64,000 nt of DNA. Origin: Anaerolineales bacterium (lineage in GTDB: Bacteria > Chloroflexota > Anaerolineae > Anaerolineales > UBA11579). A program made the translations under genes and the position numbers. The notes under the pieces are model-generated. The model did not search any database. It was given only the letters and a program-made list of their open reading frames with translations, and had not been told where the DNA came from. Of the stretch, positions 48,967 to 57,145 are shown one piece after another (position 1 is the first letter of the stretch; the number at the start of each line of letters is the position of its first letter). Location: assembly GCA_019637675.1 (NCBI GenBank), contig JAHBVE010000001.1:744001-808000 (forward strand), written 5' to 3'.

Positions 48967-50042
48967 TGCGTTCAAAATGGTTTGCAGCCCTGCTGTTGGC
49001 TGCTGTAGTGGTGTTGGCCCTGCCGGGCGTGGCGTATGCAGCCCCGGCGGCGCTGCCCGCCCTGGATGAGATCGTGCTGGGGCGTGACTTCACGCTCGAG
49101 GCCGGCCGCACCCTGAGCGGCGACCTGGTGGTGCTGGGCGGCAGCTTTGTGATGGAAGAGAACGCCGAGGTCACCGGCCAGGTGGCCGTGATCGGCGGCG
49201 ATGCGGACATTTCTGGCCGCATCGAGGGTGACCTGGTGGTTGTGGGCGGCGCGGCGACCCTGAATGCGGGCGCGGTGCTGAACGGCGATCTGGTGGTGCC
49301 GACCGGCATGGCCGAGATCTCGCCGGCGGCGATCGTGCGCGGCAGCACCGTGTACGATGTGCAGTTCCCGTGGGGCGACGATACCTGGCGCGGCCCTGAC
49401 GGCATGCGCAACTTCGGCAACATGCCCGAGCCGACCTATGTGGCGCGTGAGATCGGCCGCGGCATCTGGGCTGACTTTGTATGGCTGCTGTTCCGCTCGG
49501 TGGCGATGGCTACCGTGGCTTTGCTGCTGGTGCTGTTCATGGAGCGCCACATGCGCCAGGTGGCGAAGGTGATCACCGAGCAGCCGCCGTTGGCGGCGGG
49601 CGTTGGCCTGCTGACCGTGCTGGCGGTGGGCGCGGCCACGGTGATGCTCAGCATCACGCTGATCTTCATCCCGGTGGCGGTATTGCTGCCGTTCCTGCTG
49701 GTGACGGCCTGGGCCTTCGGCTGGATCAGCTTGGGTGTTGAAGTCGGCCGCCGCATGGCGGACGCCTTCAAGGCGGTATGGACCCCGGCGCTGCAGGCCC
49801 TGTTGGGCACCTTCACGCTGACCTTTGCCGTGGGCGCGGTCGGCTGGGTACCCTGCCTGGGTTGGCTGCTTGGCGTGGTGGTCGGTTTGGCTGGCCTGGG
49901 CGCTACGGTGCTGACCCGCTTTGGCGGGCAGGATTACCCCGGCCCGGCCGCGGTGGCTCCGCAGGCTGCGCCCCCGGCGCTGCCTGCGCCGCGCAAGCGC
50001 GCAGCCAAGACCGCGGCCAAGAAGAGCACGCGCCGCAGCTAG
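48963..50042 (+). CDS. Bactofilin-like beta-helix membrane protein (module 1)
   Basis: 359 residues. A signal peptide (WFAALLLAAVVVLALPGVAY, cleavage probably after AYA near residue 25) is followed by short parallel-beta repeats such as LSGDLVVLGGSFVMEENAEV, TGQVAVIGGDADISGRIEGD and LVVVGGAATLNAGAVLNGDL, like polymer-forming cytoskeletal proteins. Then come about five membrane helices (170-330), and a basic tail APRKRAAKTAAKKSTRRS. The beta-helix would lie outside the membrane. ECF-controlled proteins of this build occur in Chloroflexota; function unknown. Its ATG overlaps the anti-sigma gene stop. Confidence 0.75.
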   Translation: MMRSKWFAALLLAAVVVLALPGVAYAAPAALPALDEIVLGRDFTLEAGRTLSGDLVVLGGSFVMEENAEVTGQVAVIGGDADISGRIEGDLVVVGGAATLNAGAVLNGDLVVPTGMAEISPAAIVRGSTVYDVQFPWGDDTWRGPDGMRNFGNMPEPTYVAREIGRGIWADFVWLLFRSVAMATVALLLVLFMERHMRQVAKVITEQPPLAAGVGLLTVLAVGAATVMLSITLIFIPVAVLLPFLLVTAWAFGWISLGVEVGRRMADAFKAVWTPALQALLGTFTLTFAVGAVGWVPCLGWLLGVVVGLAGLGATVLTRFGGQDYPGPAAVAPQAAPPALPAPRKRAAKTAAKKSTRRS

Positions 50043-50057
50043 TGCATCGAATGCAAG

Positions 50058-50093
50058 CAAAAAAGACCCGCCGTCGGCGGGTCTTTTTTTTGT
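50058..50093 (+). terminator. Terminator of sigma module 1
   Basis: AAAGACCCGCC and GGCGGGTCTTT form an 11-bp stem with a GTC loop followed by eight T. Confidence 0.9.
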
Positions 50094-50212
50094 TGGCAAA
50101 CTGCGCATGTTATACTGGCCTTATTCAGTTCGTTTCCCACTTTTGATCGACATGCAACCTTCTGCAACCATCTGGGTTAATTTAATTGACGCTGCTCTGG
50201 ACGGGCGCACGC

Positions 50213-50809
50213 GTGGCTGAGTGGACTGACGAGAAGATCCTCGCCAAGGCCACCCAGGGCGATAGTGATGCGTTTGGCATGCTGTACGACAAGTATGCCG
50301 GGCGTATATACAACTACATCTACTATCGCACCGGCAGCACGCAAGACGCGGAGGATCTGACCTCACGGGTGTTCTTCCGGGCCATGCGGCACATTACCAG
50401 CTATACCGATCGCGGCGTGCCGTTCTCGGCCTGGCTGTACCGCATTGCGCACAACCTGGTGGCCAACTGGCACCGTGACAGCAGCCGCCGGCAGGAAGTG
50501 GAGCTGGAGGACGGCTACCGGGCCAGCAAGAGCGAGGAATACCCGGAAAGCGTGCTAATGGAGACCGAGGAGCAGAATGCGCTGATGAAGTTCATCCGCG
50601 AACTGCCCGAGGAGCGCCAGCAGCTGCTGATCCTGAAGTTCACGCAGCACATGTCGAACGCTGAGATCGGGCAGATCATGGATCGCACCGAAGGGGCGAT
50701 CAAGAGTTTGTATCACCGCACGCTGCTTGCGCTGCGTGAGGAGATCCGCAAGGATGCATCCGGCCAGTTTTCGCTTGAAGAATTTGGCAAGCTGCCGGAC
50801 GAGGAGTAG
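50213..50809 (+). CDS. ECF-type sigma factor (module 2)
   Basis: 198 residues from the GTG at 50213, which gives MAEWTDEKILAKATQGDSDA, the usual start of these proteins; a TTG at 50186 would be longer. Region 2: FGMLYDKYAGRIYNYIYYRT, DAEDLTSRVFFRAMRHITSY, FSAWLYRIAHNLVANWHRDS. Region 4: LPEERQQLLILKFTQHMSNA and EIGQIMDRTEGAIKSLYHRT. It differs clearly from the module 1 sigma. A 121-residue membrane protein follows eight bases later, probably its regulator. Confidence 0.92.
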   Translation: MAEWTDEKILAKATQGDSDAFGMLYDKYAGRIYNYIYYRTGSTQDAEDLTSRVFFRAMRHITSYTDRGVPFSAWLYRIAHNLVANWHRDSSRRQEVELEDGYRASKSEEYPESVLMETEEQNALMKFIRELPEERQQLLILKFTQHMSNAEIGQIMDRTEGAIKSLYHRTLLALREEIRKDASGQFSLEEFGKLPDEE

Positions 50810-50817
50810 GGCTGAAG

Positions 50818-51183
50818 ATGACTGGAATCATTTGGCCATGGGAACGTAAGAAGGTGCAGCGCGAGCTGGATTCGGTCGAGGATATGCTCGAATCCGTGTT
50901 CAAGCCGGTGGATGCGCGCCCCTCGTTCACGGCGGATCTGCGCAAGCGGCTGGTGCGCAAGCAGGGGCCGCTGGCCAAGGCCAGCCTGACCACGCTGGAG
51001 TTGGTGCTGCTGATCGGCGGGGCGATCGCCGGCGTGCTGGTGTTCTTCTTTACGGTGGTGCGCACGGTGGCCGGCTGGCTGACCGGGCGGCGCGGCAAGA
51101 AGGCCGCGGCGAAGAGGGCGCCGGATGAGAAAGCGGCCGAGAAGCCGCAAGGCAAGCTGAAGACGAAAAAGAGAGCTGCGTAA
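50818..51183 (+). CDS. Membrane protein with basic tail, putative anti-sigma partner (module 2)
   Basis: 121 residues. A cytoplasmic N-terminus (QRELDSVEDMLESVFKPVDA, RPSFTADLRKRLVRKQGPLA) is followed by one membrane helix (LELVLLIGGAIAGVLVFFFT, about 61-80). The tail of about 30 residues is rich in Lys, Ala and Arg. The phrase RPSFTADLRKRL before a single helix is frequent in ECF-linked membrane proteins of this group. Function is inferred from position behind the sigma gene. Confidence 0.6.
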   Translation: MTGIIWPWERKKVQRELDSVEDMLESVFKPVDARPSFTADLRKRLVRKQGPLAKASLTTLELVLLIGGAIAGVLVFFFTVVRTVAGWLTGRRGKKAAAKRAPDEKAAEKPQGKLKTKKRAA

Positions 51184-51203
51184 AGCAGCTCTCTTTTTTT
51201 GTT
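51170..51203 (+). terminator. Terminator of sigma module 2
   Basis: AGAGAGCTGC (51171-51180) and GCAGCTCTCT form a stem around the stop codon TAA, followed by seven T. The hairpin thus includes the end of the gene. Confidence 0.85.
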
Positions 51204-51533
51204 GTCGGGGTGGATGATTGGCGTGTTTACTGCAGAGTGCTTCGCTGCGCTCGCAATGACAATGGGTGGCTTGGTAGGGGCGGGGTCACCCCGCCCTACG
51301 CAAGTTGTGTGTGCATCCCGAGCGGCCGTCATTCCGAAGCGGCGAAGCCGCGAGGAATCCTTTAGGCCATGAGGAGTCTTGCTATGCCCTAAAGGATTCC
51401 TCGCCTCGCTATGCTCGGCTTCGGAATGACAGGGTGGAATGTTTGGCGTGTTTACTACAGATTGCTTCGCTGCGCTCGCAATGACGGAGTATTTGGTACG
51501 GGGCGGGGTACCCCCGCCCCTACAACGGAGCGT
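51204..51533. repeat. Gene-free repeat cluster
   Basis: 51328-51430 is a 103-base element with ends GTCATTCCGAA and TTCGGAATGAC. Palindromes GTAGGGGCGGGGTCACCCCG.. at 51274-51299 and GTACGGGGCGGGGTACCCCC.. at 51497-51523 flank it, and GCTTCGCTGCGCTCGCAATG tracts occur near 51240 and 51464. No gene is seen. Confidence 0.75.
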
Positions 51534-51887
51534 TTAGCGAAAATCCTCAGCCGGGAAGAGCAGACGGATCAGCTGGCGGGCGTCGGCGAGGAGGTCAATG
51601 TCCTCCGGGAAGAAGGAGTCCTCGGCCAGGTTGGGGCGCAGCTTGGGCATGCGCAGACGCTGGATTAGCTGGCGCAGCTCCGGTTGGGTATCGTCTTGGG
51701 CCAGCATGTGGCGGAAGTGCTCAATGACCGAGTTGGTGTCGAGGTTCATGCCGGCTTCGCCCAGGTGAGCCTTGATGGCCCAGCCGGCGGCGCGGCGGGC
51801 GCATACGCGGGCCATGCCCTCGTTGCCGCGGGCACGCGCCGCATCCGCCGTGTCGAGCTCGTGCTGTACGCTTTGCTGCCAGCTCAT
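51534..51887 (-). CDS. Hypothetical 117-residue helical protein
   Basis: The protein starts MSWQQSVQHELDTADAARAR and continues GNEGMARVCARRAAGWAIKA, mostly alpha-helical and without membrane segments; the first half resembles HEPN-type helical bundles, but no RX4-6H motif is evident. The second half (TNSVIEHFRHMLAQDDTQPE, FFPEDIDLLADARQLIRLLF) is also helical. Its ATG overlaps the stop of the M20 peptidase gene by four bases (ATGA), so it is translated together with it. Not recognised further. Confidence 0.7.
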   Translation of the reverse strand: MSWQQSVQHELDTADAARARGNEGMARVCARRAAGWAIKAHLGEAGMNLDTNSVIEHFRHMLAQDDTQPELRQLIQRLRMPKLRPNLAEDSFFPEDIDLLADARQLIRLLFPAEDFR

Positions 51888-53248
51888 GCTTCGGCGAACT
51901 GGGTGACCACGCGGGCGATATGCTGGGTGGCTTTGACGTATAAGTCCTCGCGGATGTTCTCGTTGGGTGCGTGTACCAGGCCGCCCGGGTAACCCAGGCC
52001 GGCGGTGACCACGGGGAGCTTGAGGTAGTGCAGGAAGGCGTGGTTGGGGCCGGAGCCGCCGCTCATGGGCACGCGGGTCATCGGCGCGCCGTATACCTCG
52101 GCGGCGGTTTCGACCACCATGTTGAGGAATGGATCGTTGGGATCGGTGCGGCCGGGCGGCTCGCTGCCCAGCTCCTTCACCTCGATATCGGTGAAGCCTT
52201 CGGCGTCGAGGAAGGCGCGTAAGCCTTTCATCACATCTTCGGGAGTCTGGTCTGGCACCAGGCGGAAGTCCACCTTGGCGCTGGCCTTGGCGGGCAGCAC
52301 GGTCTTGGCGCCGGGGCCTTGGTAGCCGGCGGTCAGGCCGCATATGGTCATGGTTGGCTCCAGGAATTCCTGCAGCGCCAGATCCGGGTTGCCCTGGGTG
52401 CCGCGCAAGAATTCTTTCACGCCGTAGCGCTGTTTGTAATCGTCGCCTTCGTAGGGCAGGTCGGCGGCCAGCTGGCGGTCGAGCTCGGTCGGCGGGACGA
52501 CCTTGTCGTAGTGGCCGGGGATACGGATGCGGCCGTCCGGCCCCTTGAGGCTGTTGAGCGCCCAAACCAGGCGCCAGGCCGCGTTGGGGAAGATGGAGCC
52601 GCCGAGGCCGGAATGCACATCGGTCTTGAGCAGGTCCACCGTGAACTCCACATAGCATAGGCCGCGCATGCCCATGTATTGAATGGGTTTGTCGTTCGCA
52701 TCCACATAGCCGAACTCCCAAATGCAGGCATCCGCGGCTAGTTTGGCGGCGTGCTTCTCCACGAAGGCGGGCATGTGCAGGCTGCCGATTTCTTCTTCGC
52801 CTTCGACGACGAACTTGATGTTGCAGGGCAGCTCGGGGTCTTGGGCCAGCAGGCTATCGAGCGCGAACAGACGGCTGGCGAAGTGGCCCTTGTCATCGCT
52901 GACGCCGCGGGCGTACATCTTGCCGTCGCGGCGGGTGGCCTCGAAGGGAGGACTGTCCCACAGCTCCAGCGGCTCGGCGGGCTGCACGTCATAGTGGTTG
53001 TAGAAGAGCAGGGTCTTGCCGGTGTTGCGGCCCTTACGCTCGGCGTAGACCACCGGCGCGCCGCCGGTCTGCATCACCTCGGTGCTGAAGCCGCGCTTGG
53101 CCAGCATGGCCTGTACGACTGCGACGGCCTCGTCGATGCCTATACCCTGGGCGGCGACGCTGGGCACGGCGCACAGCGCGGCCAGCTCGTCCAGGCTGGC
53201 GTCAAGGTTGTCGTTCACGTATTGGTCTGCTTGTTTGAAGTCAACCAT
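51884..53248 (-). CDS. M20-family dipeptidase (CNDP-like)
   Basis: 454 residues. The di-zinc site is indicated by FYNHYDVQPAEPLELWDSPP (H and D), YARGVSDDKGHFASRLFALD (D), FVVEGEEEIGS (catalytic EE) and the C-terminal GSGPNHAFLHYLKLPVVTAG (H). A lid/dimer domain lies at about 190-300. M20 enzymes of this group cleave dipeptides in the cytoplasm. It is cotranscribed with the small gene downstream. Immediately upstream, a tandem segment carries a second copy of its first nine codons and ribosome site. Confidence 0.92.
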   Translation of the reverse strand: MVDFKQADQYVNDNLDASLDELAALCAVPSVAAQGIGIDEAVAVVQAMLAKRGFSTEVMQTGGAPVVYAERKGRNTGKTLLFYNHYDVQPAEPLELWDSPPFEATRRDGKMYARGVSDDKGHFASRLFALDSLLAQDPELPCNIKFVVEGEEEIGSLHMPAFVEKHAAKLAADACIWEFGYVDANDKPIQYMGMRGLCYVEFTVDLLKTDVHSGLGGSIFPNAAWRLVWALNSLKGPDGRIRIPGHYDKVVPPTELDRQLAADLPYEGDDYKQRYGVKEFLRGTQGNPDLALQEFLEPTMTICGLTAGYQGPGAKTVLPAKASAKVDFRLVPDQTPEDVMKGLRAFLDAEGFTDIEVKELGSEPPGRTDPNDPFLNMVVETAAEVYGAPMTRVPMSGGSGPNHAFLHYLKLPVVTAGLGYPGGLVHAPNENIREDLYVKATQHIARVVTQFAEA

Positions 53249-53586
53249 TGCTACTCCTTATGGATTCATCCACAGATGAACACAGATGCTTTGTTTCAAA
53301 ATCTCACCACAAAGGCACAAAGAGCACAAAGTTTAATTCCTTCTCAAATTCCCTTTTGTCCTTTGTGCCTTTGTGGTTAAGCAGTTTGGTCTGCTTGTTT
53401 GAAGTCAACCATTGCTACTCCTTAGAGTTTTTGTCCACAGATGAACACAGATGCTACAGATGCTTTGTTTTTATTCTCACCACAAAGACACAAAGAGCAC
53501 AAAGTTAAAAACTATTGCAAGTTGCTTTTTCTTTGTGTACTTCGTGTCTTTGTGGTTAGGTATTTCTCCATGTTTTTATCCGTGGG
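53249..53586. repeat. Tandem duplicate of the peptidase 5' end plus CACAAAG repeats
   Basis: TTGGTCTGCTTGTTTGAAGT and the next bases (about 53224-53261, start of the M20 gene) recur at about 53386-53423. Each copy is followed by CCACAGATGAACACAGATGC, a CACAAAGAGCACAAAG tract and CTTTGTGGTTA. The second copy would code only MVDFKQADQTA before a stop. The region therefore looks like a tandem duplication of about 160 bases that has since diverged. No intact gene. Confidence 0.8.
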
Positions 53587-54138
53587 CTACTCCGAAAAAT
53601 ACGGCAGGCGGAACACGCCTGCGCCGGCGGAGGCGATGACGAACATCTTGAGCACCTGCCCCAGCCAGCAGAAGAACAGGAACTTGGGTAGCGGCATGCG
53701 TAGAGCGCCGGCGGCGATGCCGCTCAGATCCACTACCGGGTTGGGGATCGCCGCCAGCGTGAAGACGGTGAGCGGGCCGTTGCGCTGCATCCAGCCCACC
53801 ATGCGCTGGTAGGCGGCGGTGTTCTCGATGGCGGCCTGGCCGCTGAAGCCGGCCAGGTAGCCGGTCAGCTCGCCCAGGGCAGCCCCGCTGCCAGCCGCCA
53901 GGGCTACGCCCAGCGGCGGCAGGTGGGCGCCCATGGAGAAGACGATCAGCGCGGCCGGCGCGGGCAGGAACACGGTGGCGTACGAGATGAGGGCGATAAG
54001 AAACAGGCCCGGGTAGCCCAGGGCCTGTAATCTCTCGGTGTATTCGCTTGGCAAAAAGAAGATGGCCAGGCTGATGCCGACCACCAGCAACAAAGCCAGG
54101 ATGCGCCACAGTTTCAGCAAGCCGGGGCGCGCTGGCAT
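53587..54138 (-). CDS. VTT-domain (DedA/SNARE-associated) membrane protein
   Basis: 183 residues from the ATG at 54138 with CAGGAGAG upstream. First helix LWRILALLLVVGISLAIFFL, then YPGLFLIALISYATVFLPAP and the VTT core (VFSMGAHLPPLGVALAAGSG, ALGELTGYLAGFSG), with NPVVDLSGIAAGALRMPLPK and FLFFCWLGQVLKMFVIASAG at the end. VTT/DedA proteins are phospholipid scramblases or undecaprenyl-phosphate transporters. The gene starts one base after the cyclophilin stop and is in the same operon. Confidence 0.87.
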   Translation of the reverse strand: MPARPGLLKLWRILALLLVVGISLAIFFLPSEYTERLQALGYPGLFLIALISYATVFLPAPAALIVFSMGAHLPPLGVALAAGSGAALGELTGYLAGFSGQAAIENTAAYQRMVGWMQRNGPLTVFTLAAIPNPVVDLSGIAAGALRMPLPKFLFFCWLGQVLKMFVIASAGAGVFRLPYFSE

Positions 54139-54139
54139 G

Positions 54140-54646
54140 TTAGCTCTCCTGGATGGTGATGGAGACCAGCTGGCCAGCCGGGCCGCCGCGGCCCGGGTCA
54201 CGCTCGGGGATGGCCATGAGCACGTCCTCGCCCTCGACCAGTTCGCCGAAGACAGCGTGGCGGTTGTCCAGGTGCGGGGTGGGGCCGTGGGTGATGAAGA
54301 ACTGCGAGCCGTTAGTATTCGGCCCGGCGTTGGCCATGGAGAGGATGCCGCGCTTGCTGTGGCGCAGGCTGGGGTGGAACTCGTCGGCAAACTTGTAGCC
54401 CGGGCCGCCCATACCGCTGCCGGTCGGGTCGCCGCCCTGGACCATGAAGTTGTTGATCACGCGGTGGAAGGTGGTGCCGTCGTAATAGCCCTGGCGGGCC
54501 AGGAAGACGAAGTTGTTGACCGTGCTGGGCACTTCGGCGGCGAAGAGCTTGAAGGTCATATCACCCTTGTCAGTGGTGATGGTGGCGGTATAGCTCTTGG
54601 CGGGGTCGATCTCCATCGCCGGGGCTTGGTTCCATTGTTTGGACAT
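54140..54646 (-). CDS. Peptidyl-prolyl cis-trans isomerase, cyclophilin type
   Basis: 168 residues from the ATG at 54646 (AAAGGAA at correct distance; ATG 54652 is less well placed). Seen are [39 protein letters not shown] and [19 protein letters not shown], which hold the catalytic R, Q and F residues of cyclophilins. There is no signal peptide, so it is cytoplasmic. It speeds proline isomerisation in protein folding. Downstream of the uridine kinase gene (20 bases) on the same strand. Confidence 0.93.
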   Translation of the reverse strand: MSKQWNQAPAMEIDPAKSYTATITTDKGDMTFKLFAAEVPSTVNNFVFLARQGYYDGTTFHRVINNFMVQGGDPTGSGMGGPGYKFADEFHPSLRHSKRGILSMANAGPNTNGSQFFITHGPTPHLDNRHAVFGELVEGEDVLMAIPERDPGRGGPAGQLVSITIQES

Positions 54647-54666
54647 GTGCACAATTCCTTTCGAAG

Positions 54667-55302
54667 TTAGGCAGGTAGTTTGTATTCGCGCAGGCGGGCT
54701 TCGATGCGAGCCAGCACAAATTCCAGGGCGACTTTGTTGAAGCCGCCATAGGGGATGATGAGGTCGGCGTAGCGTTTGGAGGGCTCTACGAACTCCAGGT
54801 GCATGGGGCGCACCGTGGCGAAGTACTGCTGGATCACGCTCTCGGTCGAACGGCCGCGCTCGCTGATGTCGCGCTGCAGGCGGCGGATGAAGCGCAGGTC
54901 GGCGTCAGTATCCACGAAGAGCTTGACATCGCACATCTCGCGCAGCTCGGCCTCCACATAGAGCAGGATGCCCTCCACCAGCACGATGGGGCGCGGCTCC
55001 ACCGTCTGGGTCTCTGTGCGGCGGGTGTGGTTGGTGAAATCGTAGCTGGGCACTTCCACGCTGTGGCCTTCTTTGAGGGCGCGGATGTGCTCCACCATCA
55101 ACTCGCTTTCCAGCGAGTTGGGGTGATCAAAGTTGGTGGTCTTGCGCTGGGCGGGGGCCAGGCTGCTGAGGTCTTTGTAGTACGAGTCGTGCTGGATGTA
55201 GGCTACGCTGCCCGGGGTGGCGCGCTGCACGATGGCCTGGGCGACGGTGGTTTTGCCGGAGCCGGAGCCGCCAGCCACACCGATGACGAGAGGTACGGGC
55301 AT
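54667..55302 (-). CDS. udk: Uridine kinase
   Basis: 211 residues. Walker A is [18 protein letters not shown] (8-25). [40 protein letters not shown] and [20 protein letters not shown] mark the nucleoside site; [20 protein letters not shown] and [20 protein letters not shown] are the further family blocks. The enzyme phosphorylates uridine and cytidine in pyrimidine salvage. First gene of a minus-strand run with cyclophilin and the VTT protein. Confidence 0.95.
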   Translation of the reverse strand: MPVPLVIGVAGGSGSGKTTVAQAIVQRATPGSVAYIQHDSYYKDLSSLAPAQRKTTNFDHPNSLESELMVEHIRALKEGHSVEVPSYDFTNHTRRTETQTVEPRPIVLVEGILLYVEAELREMCDVKLFVDTDADLRFIRRLQRDISERGRSTESVIQQYFATVRPMHLEFVEPSKRYADLIIPYGGFNKVALEFVLARIEARLREYKLPA

Positions 55303-55393
55303 GAAGGTGATTATACGGGAAAGACCCGTGGAGTGAGCAGGGATCGGCGATCAGCGATCGGCGAGCGTGCGCTTGAATTTATAATTGCGAACG

Positions 55394-55651
55394 ATGCCAG
55401 CGTACAACACAGACATCTATCGCCAGCTGTTCGTGCGTTTGCTCGACCGCGCCATGCAGCAGGGCAAGGCGCAGCCGGAGGCCGCGCTGCACTGGCTGGA
55501 GCGCCGCTACAAGCTGGGCTTGGCGATGCTGTTCAGCCGGCATAAGCTGGAGCTGGCGGACGCGTATATGGATGTGCGCCAGCACATCATCGTGCGGATG
55601 GAGAGTAAAGCGGCGGGGGATGGTGGTGAGGCGCTGGGGGAAGAGAAGTGA
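55394..55651 (+). CDS. Small hypothetical helical protein
   Basis: 85 residues: MPAYNTDIYRQLFVRLLDRA, then PEAALHWLERRYKLGLAMLF and LELADAYMDVRQHIIVRMES. It is predicted to be wholly alpha-helical and amphipathic, with a short acidic tail. No family is recognised. It is divergent from udk and ends two bases before the tRNA-Thr gene on the other strand. The first ATG at 55385 is an alternative start; neither has a strong ribosome site. Confidence 0.55.
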   Translation: MPAYNTDIYRQLFVRLLDRAMQQGKAQPEAALHWLERRYKLGLAMLFSRHKLELADAYMDVRQHIIVRMESKAAGDGGEALGEEK

Positions 55652-55652
55652 G

Positions 55653-55725
55653 AGCCACCGATGGGACTCGAACCCATGACCCGTCGCTTACGAAGCGACT
55701 GCTCTGCCAACTGAGCTACGGTGGC
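55653..55725 (-). tRNA. tRNA-Thr (anticodon CGU)
   Basis: 73 bases on the minus strand: acceptor GCCACCG/CGGTGGC, D arm TAGCTCAGTTGGCAGAGCA, anticodon stem GTCGC/GCGAC around TTCGTAA (anticodon CGT), and T loop GGTTCGAGTCC. The discriminator is T (U in the RNA), as usual for tRNA-Thr. CCA is not encoded. Confidence 0.95.
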
Positions 55726-55727
55726 GT

Positions 55728-55816
55728 GCGCAGACCAATTGTTTTGCCGAAGGCAAAACAATTGGTCTGCGCTATCGAACCTATCGGTTCGAACTTGAAT
55801 TGCGTCTAGGCAATTC
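55728..55816. repeat. Three consecutive perfect hairpins
   Basis: A 21-bp perfect stem (55728-55748 with 55752-55772, loop GAA) is followed by TCGAACC/GGTTCGA (55775-55781 with 55786-55792) and GAATTGC/GCAATTC (55797-55803 with 55810-55816). All lie between the tRNA-Thr 5' end and the glycosyltransferase promoter. No T-run follows, so this is not a classical terminator. Confidence 0.75.
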
Positions 55817-55871
55817 AAAGAGTTGAAAAGAACGAAGGCAGATTATAACTGCTCACTAATCGCTTGCAACT

Positions 55872-57122
55872 ATGACTCCGTTTGAAAGCCAGAAACCGTT
55901 ACGCATCGCCATGCTGACCTATCACGCCAGCCCGCTGGCATCTTTGGGCAACGCCAAGAGCGGCGGCATGAACGTGTATGTGGGCGAGCTCAGCCGCCAC
56001 CTGGCCGCCCGCGGGCACCGGGTAGATGTGTATACGCGCGGCCCGCAGGATGTGCGCCCGCTGGCGGCGGGCGCCCGCGTGATCTCGCTGCCCGCCGGCC
56101 CGCAGGAGGATATGCCGGTGCACGAGCTGGCCGCCTACCTGCCCGAGTTCGAGAGCGGGCTGCGCAGCTTTGTTGCGCAGGAGGGCTTGCACTACGACGT
56201 GCTGCATGCCCACTATTGGCTCTCCGGCCTGGTAGGCATGCACCTCAAGAAGCAGTGGTACACGCCGCTGGTGCTGATGTTTCATACTTTGGGCCTCGTC
56301 AAGAACCGTATTGCCGCCCTGGGGGCGCAGGAGAGCGCCGCTCGCATCCGTGGCGAGCTGCGGGCGATGGCGGCCGCCAACGCCGTGGTGGCGGCTACGC
56401 CCGCCGAGCGGGCCGAGCTGCAATGGCTGTATGAACTGCGCAGCGAGAAGGTGCGTGTGATCCCGCCGGGGGTCGATCTGGCGCGCTTCCAGCCGCAAGA
56501 CAAGGCCACCGCTCGCATGCTGCTGGGCTGGGATGCAAATGAGCATCACTTGTTGTTCGTGGGCCGCATCGAGGCGCTGAAGGGCATCGATACTCTGATC
56601 CGCAGCCTGCACTTCGTGCGGGATGAGATGCCTGGGCTGCCGCTGCAGGTGCATATTGTGGGCGGTGATCTGGAGGGCAGCCAGTACGCACTGGATACCG
56701 AGCTGGCCCGCCTGCGGGCGGTTACGCGTGCCCTGGGTTTGCAAGACCAGGTGGAGTTCCTCGGCAGCCGCAGCCAGGATACCCTGCCCCTGTACTACGC
56801 CGCTGCTGATGCGCTGGTGATGCCCTCGTATTCCGAGTCGTTTGGCATGGTAGCGCTGGAAGCCATGTCGTGCGGGCGGCCAGTGATCGCGTCCAGCGTG
56901 GGTGGGCTAAAGTACCTGGTGCAGGACGGGGTGACCGGGTACCACGTGCATGAAGGCGACGCGCCCCAACTGGCGGCGCGCATCATGGCGCTGCTGAGTG
57001 AGCCCGCCGCGCTGGAGCGCATGGGCCGCGCCGCCCGCAGCGATGCGGTGCGCTACTCGTGGAGCCGCACCGCGGCTGAGGTAGAAGGCGTGTACTGGCG
57101 CGTCCTGGCGGCACAGGACTAG
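55872..57122 (+). CDS. GT4-family glycosyltransferase (MshA/sucrose-phosphate-synthase-like)
   Basis: 416 residues in the GT-B fold. N-terminal LRIAMLTYHASPLASLGNAK and SGGMNVYVGELSRHLAARGH are typical of the MshA/SPS group, then DVLHAHYWLSGLVGMHLKKQ. The C-terminal half has VIPPGVDLARFQPQDKATA, LLFVGRIEALKGIDTLIRSL and the ESFGMVALEAMSCGRPVIAS motif holding both glutamates of the EX7E pair. These retaining enzymes use UDP- or ADP-sugars. No other mycothiol genes are seen, so the acceptor is unknown. TTGAAA and TATAAC (55823-55849) may be its promoter. Confidence 0.88.
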   Translation: MTPFESQKPLRIAMLTYHASPLASLGNAKSGGMNVYVGELSRHLAARGHRVDVYTRGPQDVRPLAAGARVISLPAGPQEDMPVHELAAYLPEFESGLRSFVAQEGLHYDVLHAHYWLSGLVGMHLKKQWYTPLVLMFHTLGLVKNRIAALGAQESAARIRGELRAMAAANAVVAATPAERAELQWLYELRSEKVRVIPPGVDLARFQPQDKATARMLLGWDANEHHLLFVGRIEALKGIDTLIRSLHFVRDEMPGLPLQVHIVGGDLEGSQYALDTELARLRAVTRALGLQDQVEFLGSRSQDTLPLYYAAADALVMPSYSESFGMVALEAMSCGRPVIASSVGGLKYLVQDGVTGYHVHEGDAPQLAARIMALLSEPAALERMGRAARSDAVRYSWSRTAAEVEGVYWRVLAAQD

Positions 57123-57145
57123 ATGCCGGCGCTGCCGCCAGCCTG

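Noticed and set aside
51888-52721. Upstream part of a 395-codon minus-strand frame overlapping the M20 peptidase
   Set aside because: Only the last 117 codons, from ATG 51887, make a plausible protein; the rest is an Arg/Pro-rich shadow of the peptidase.
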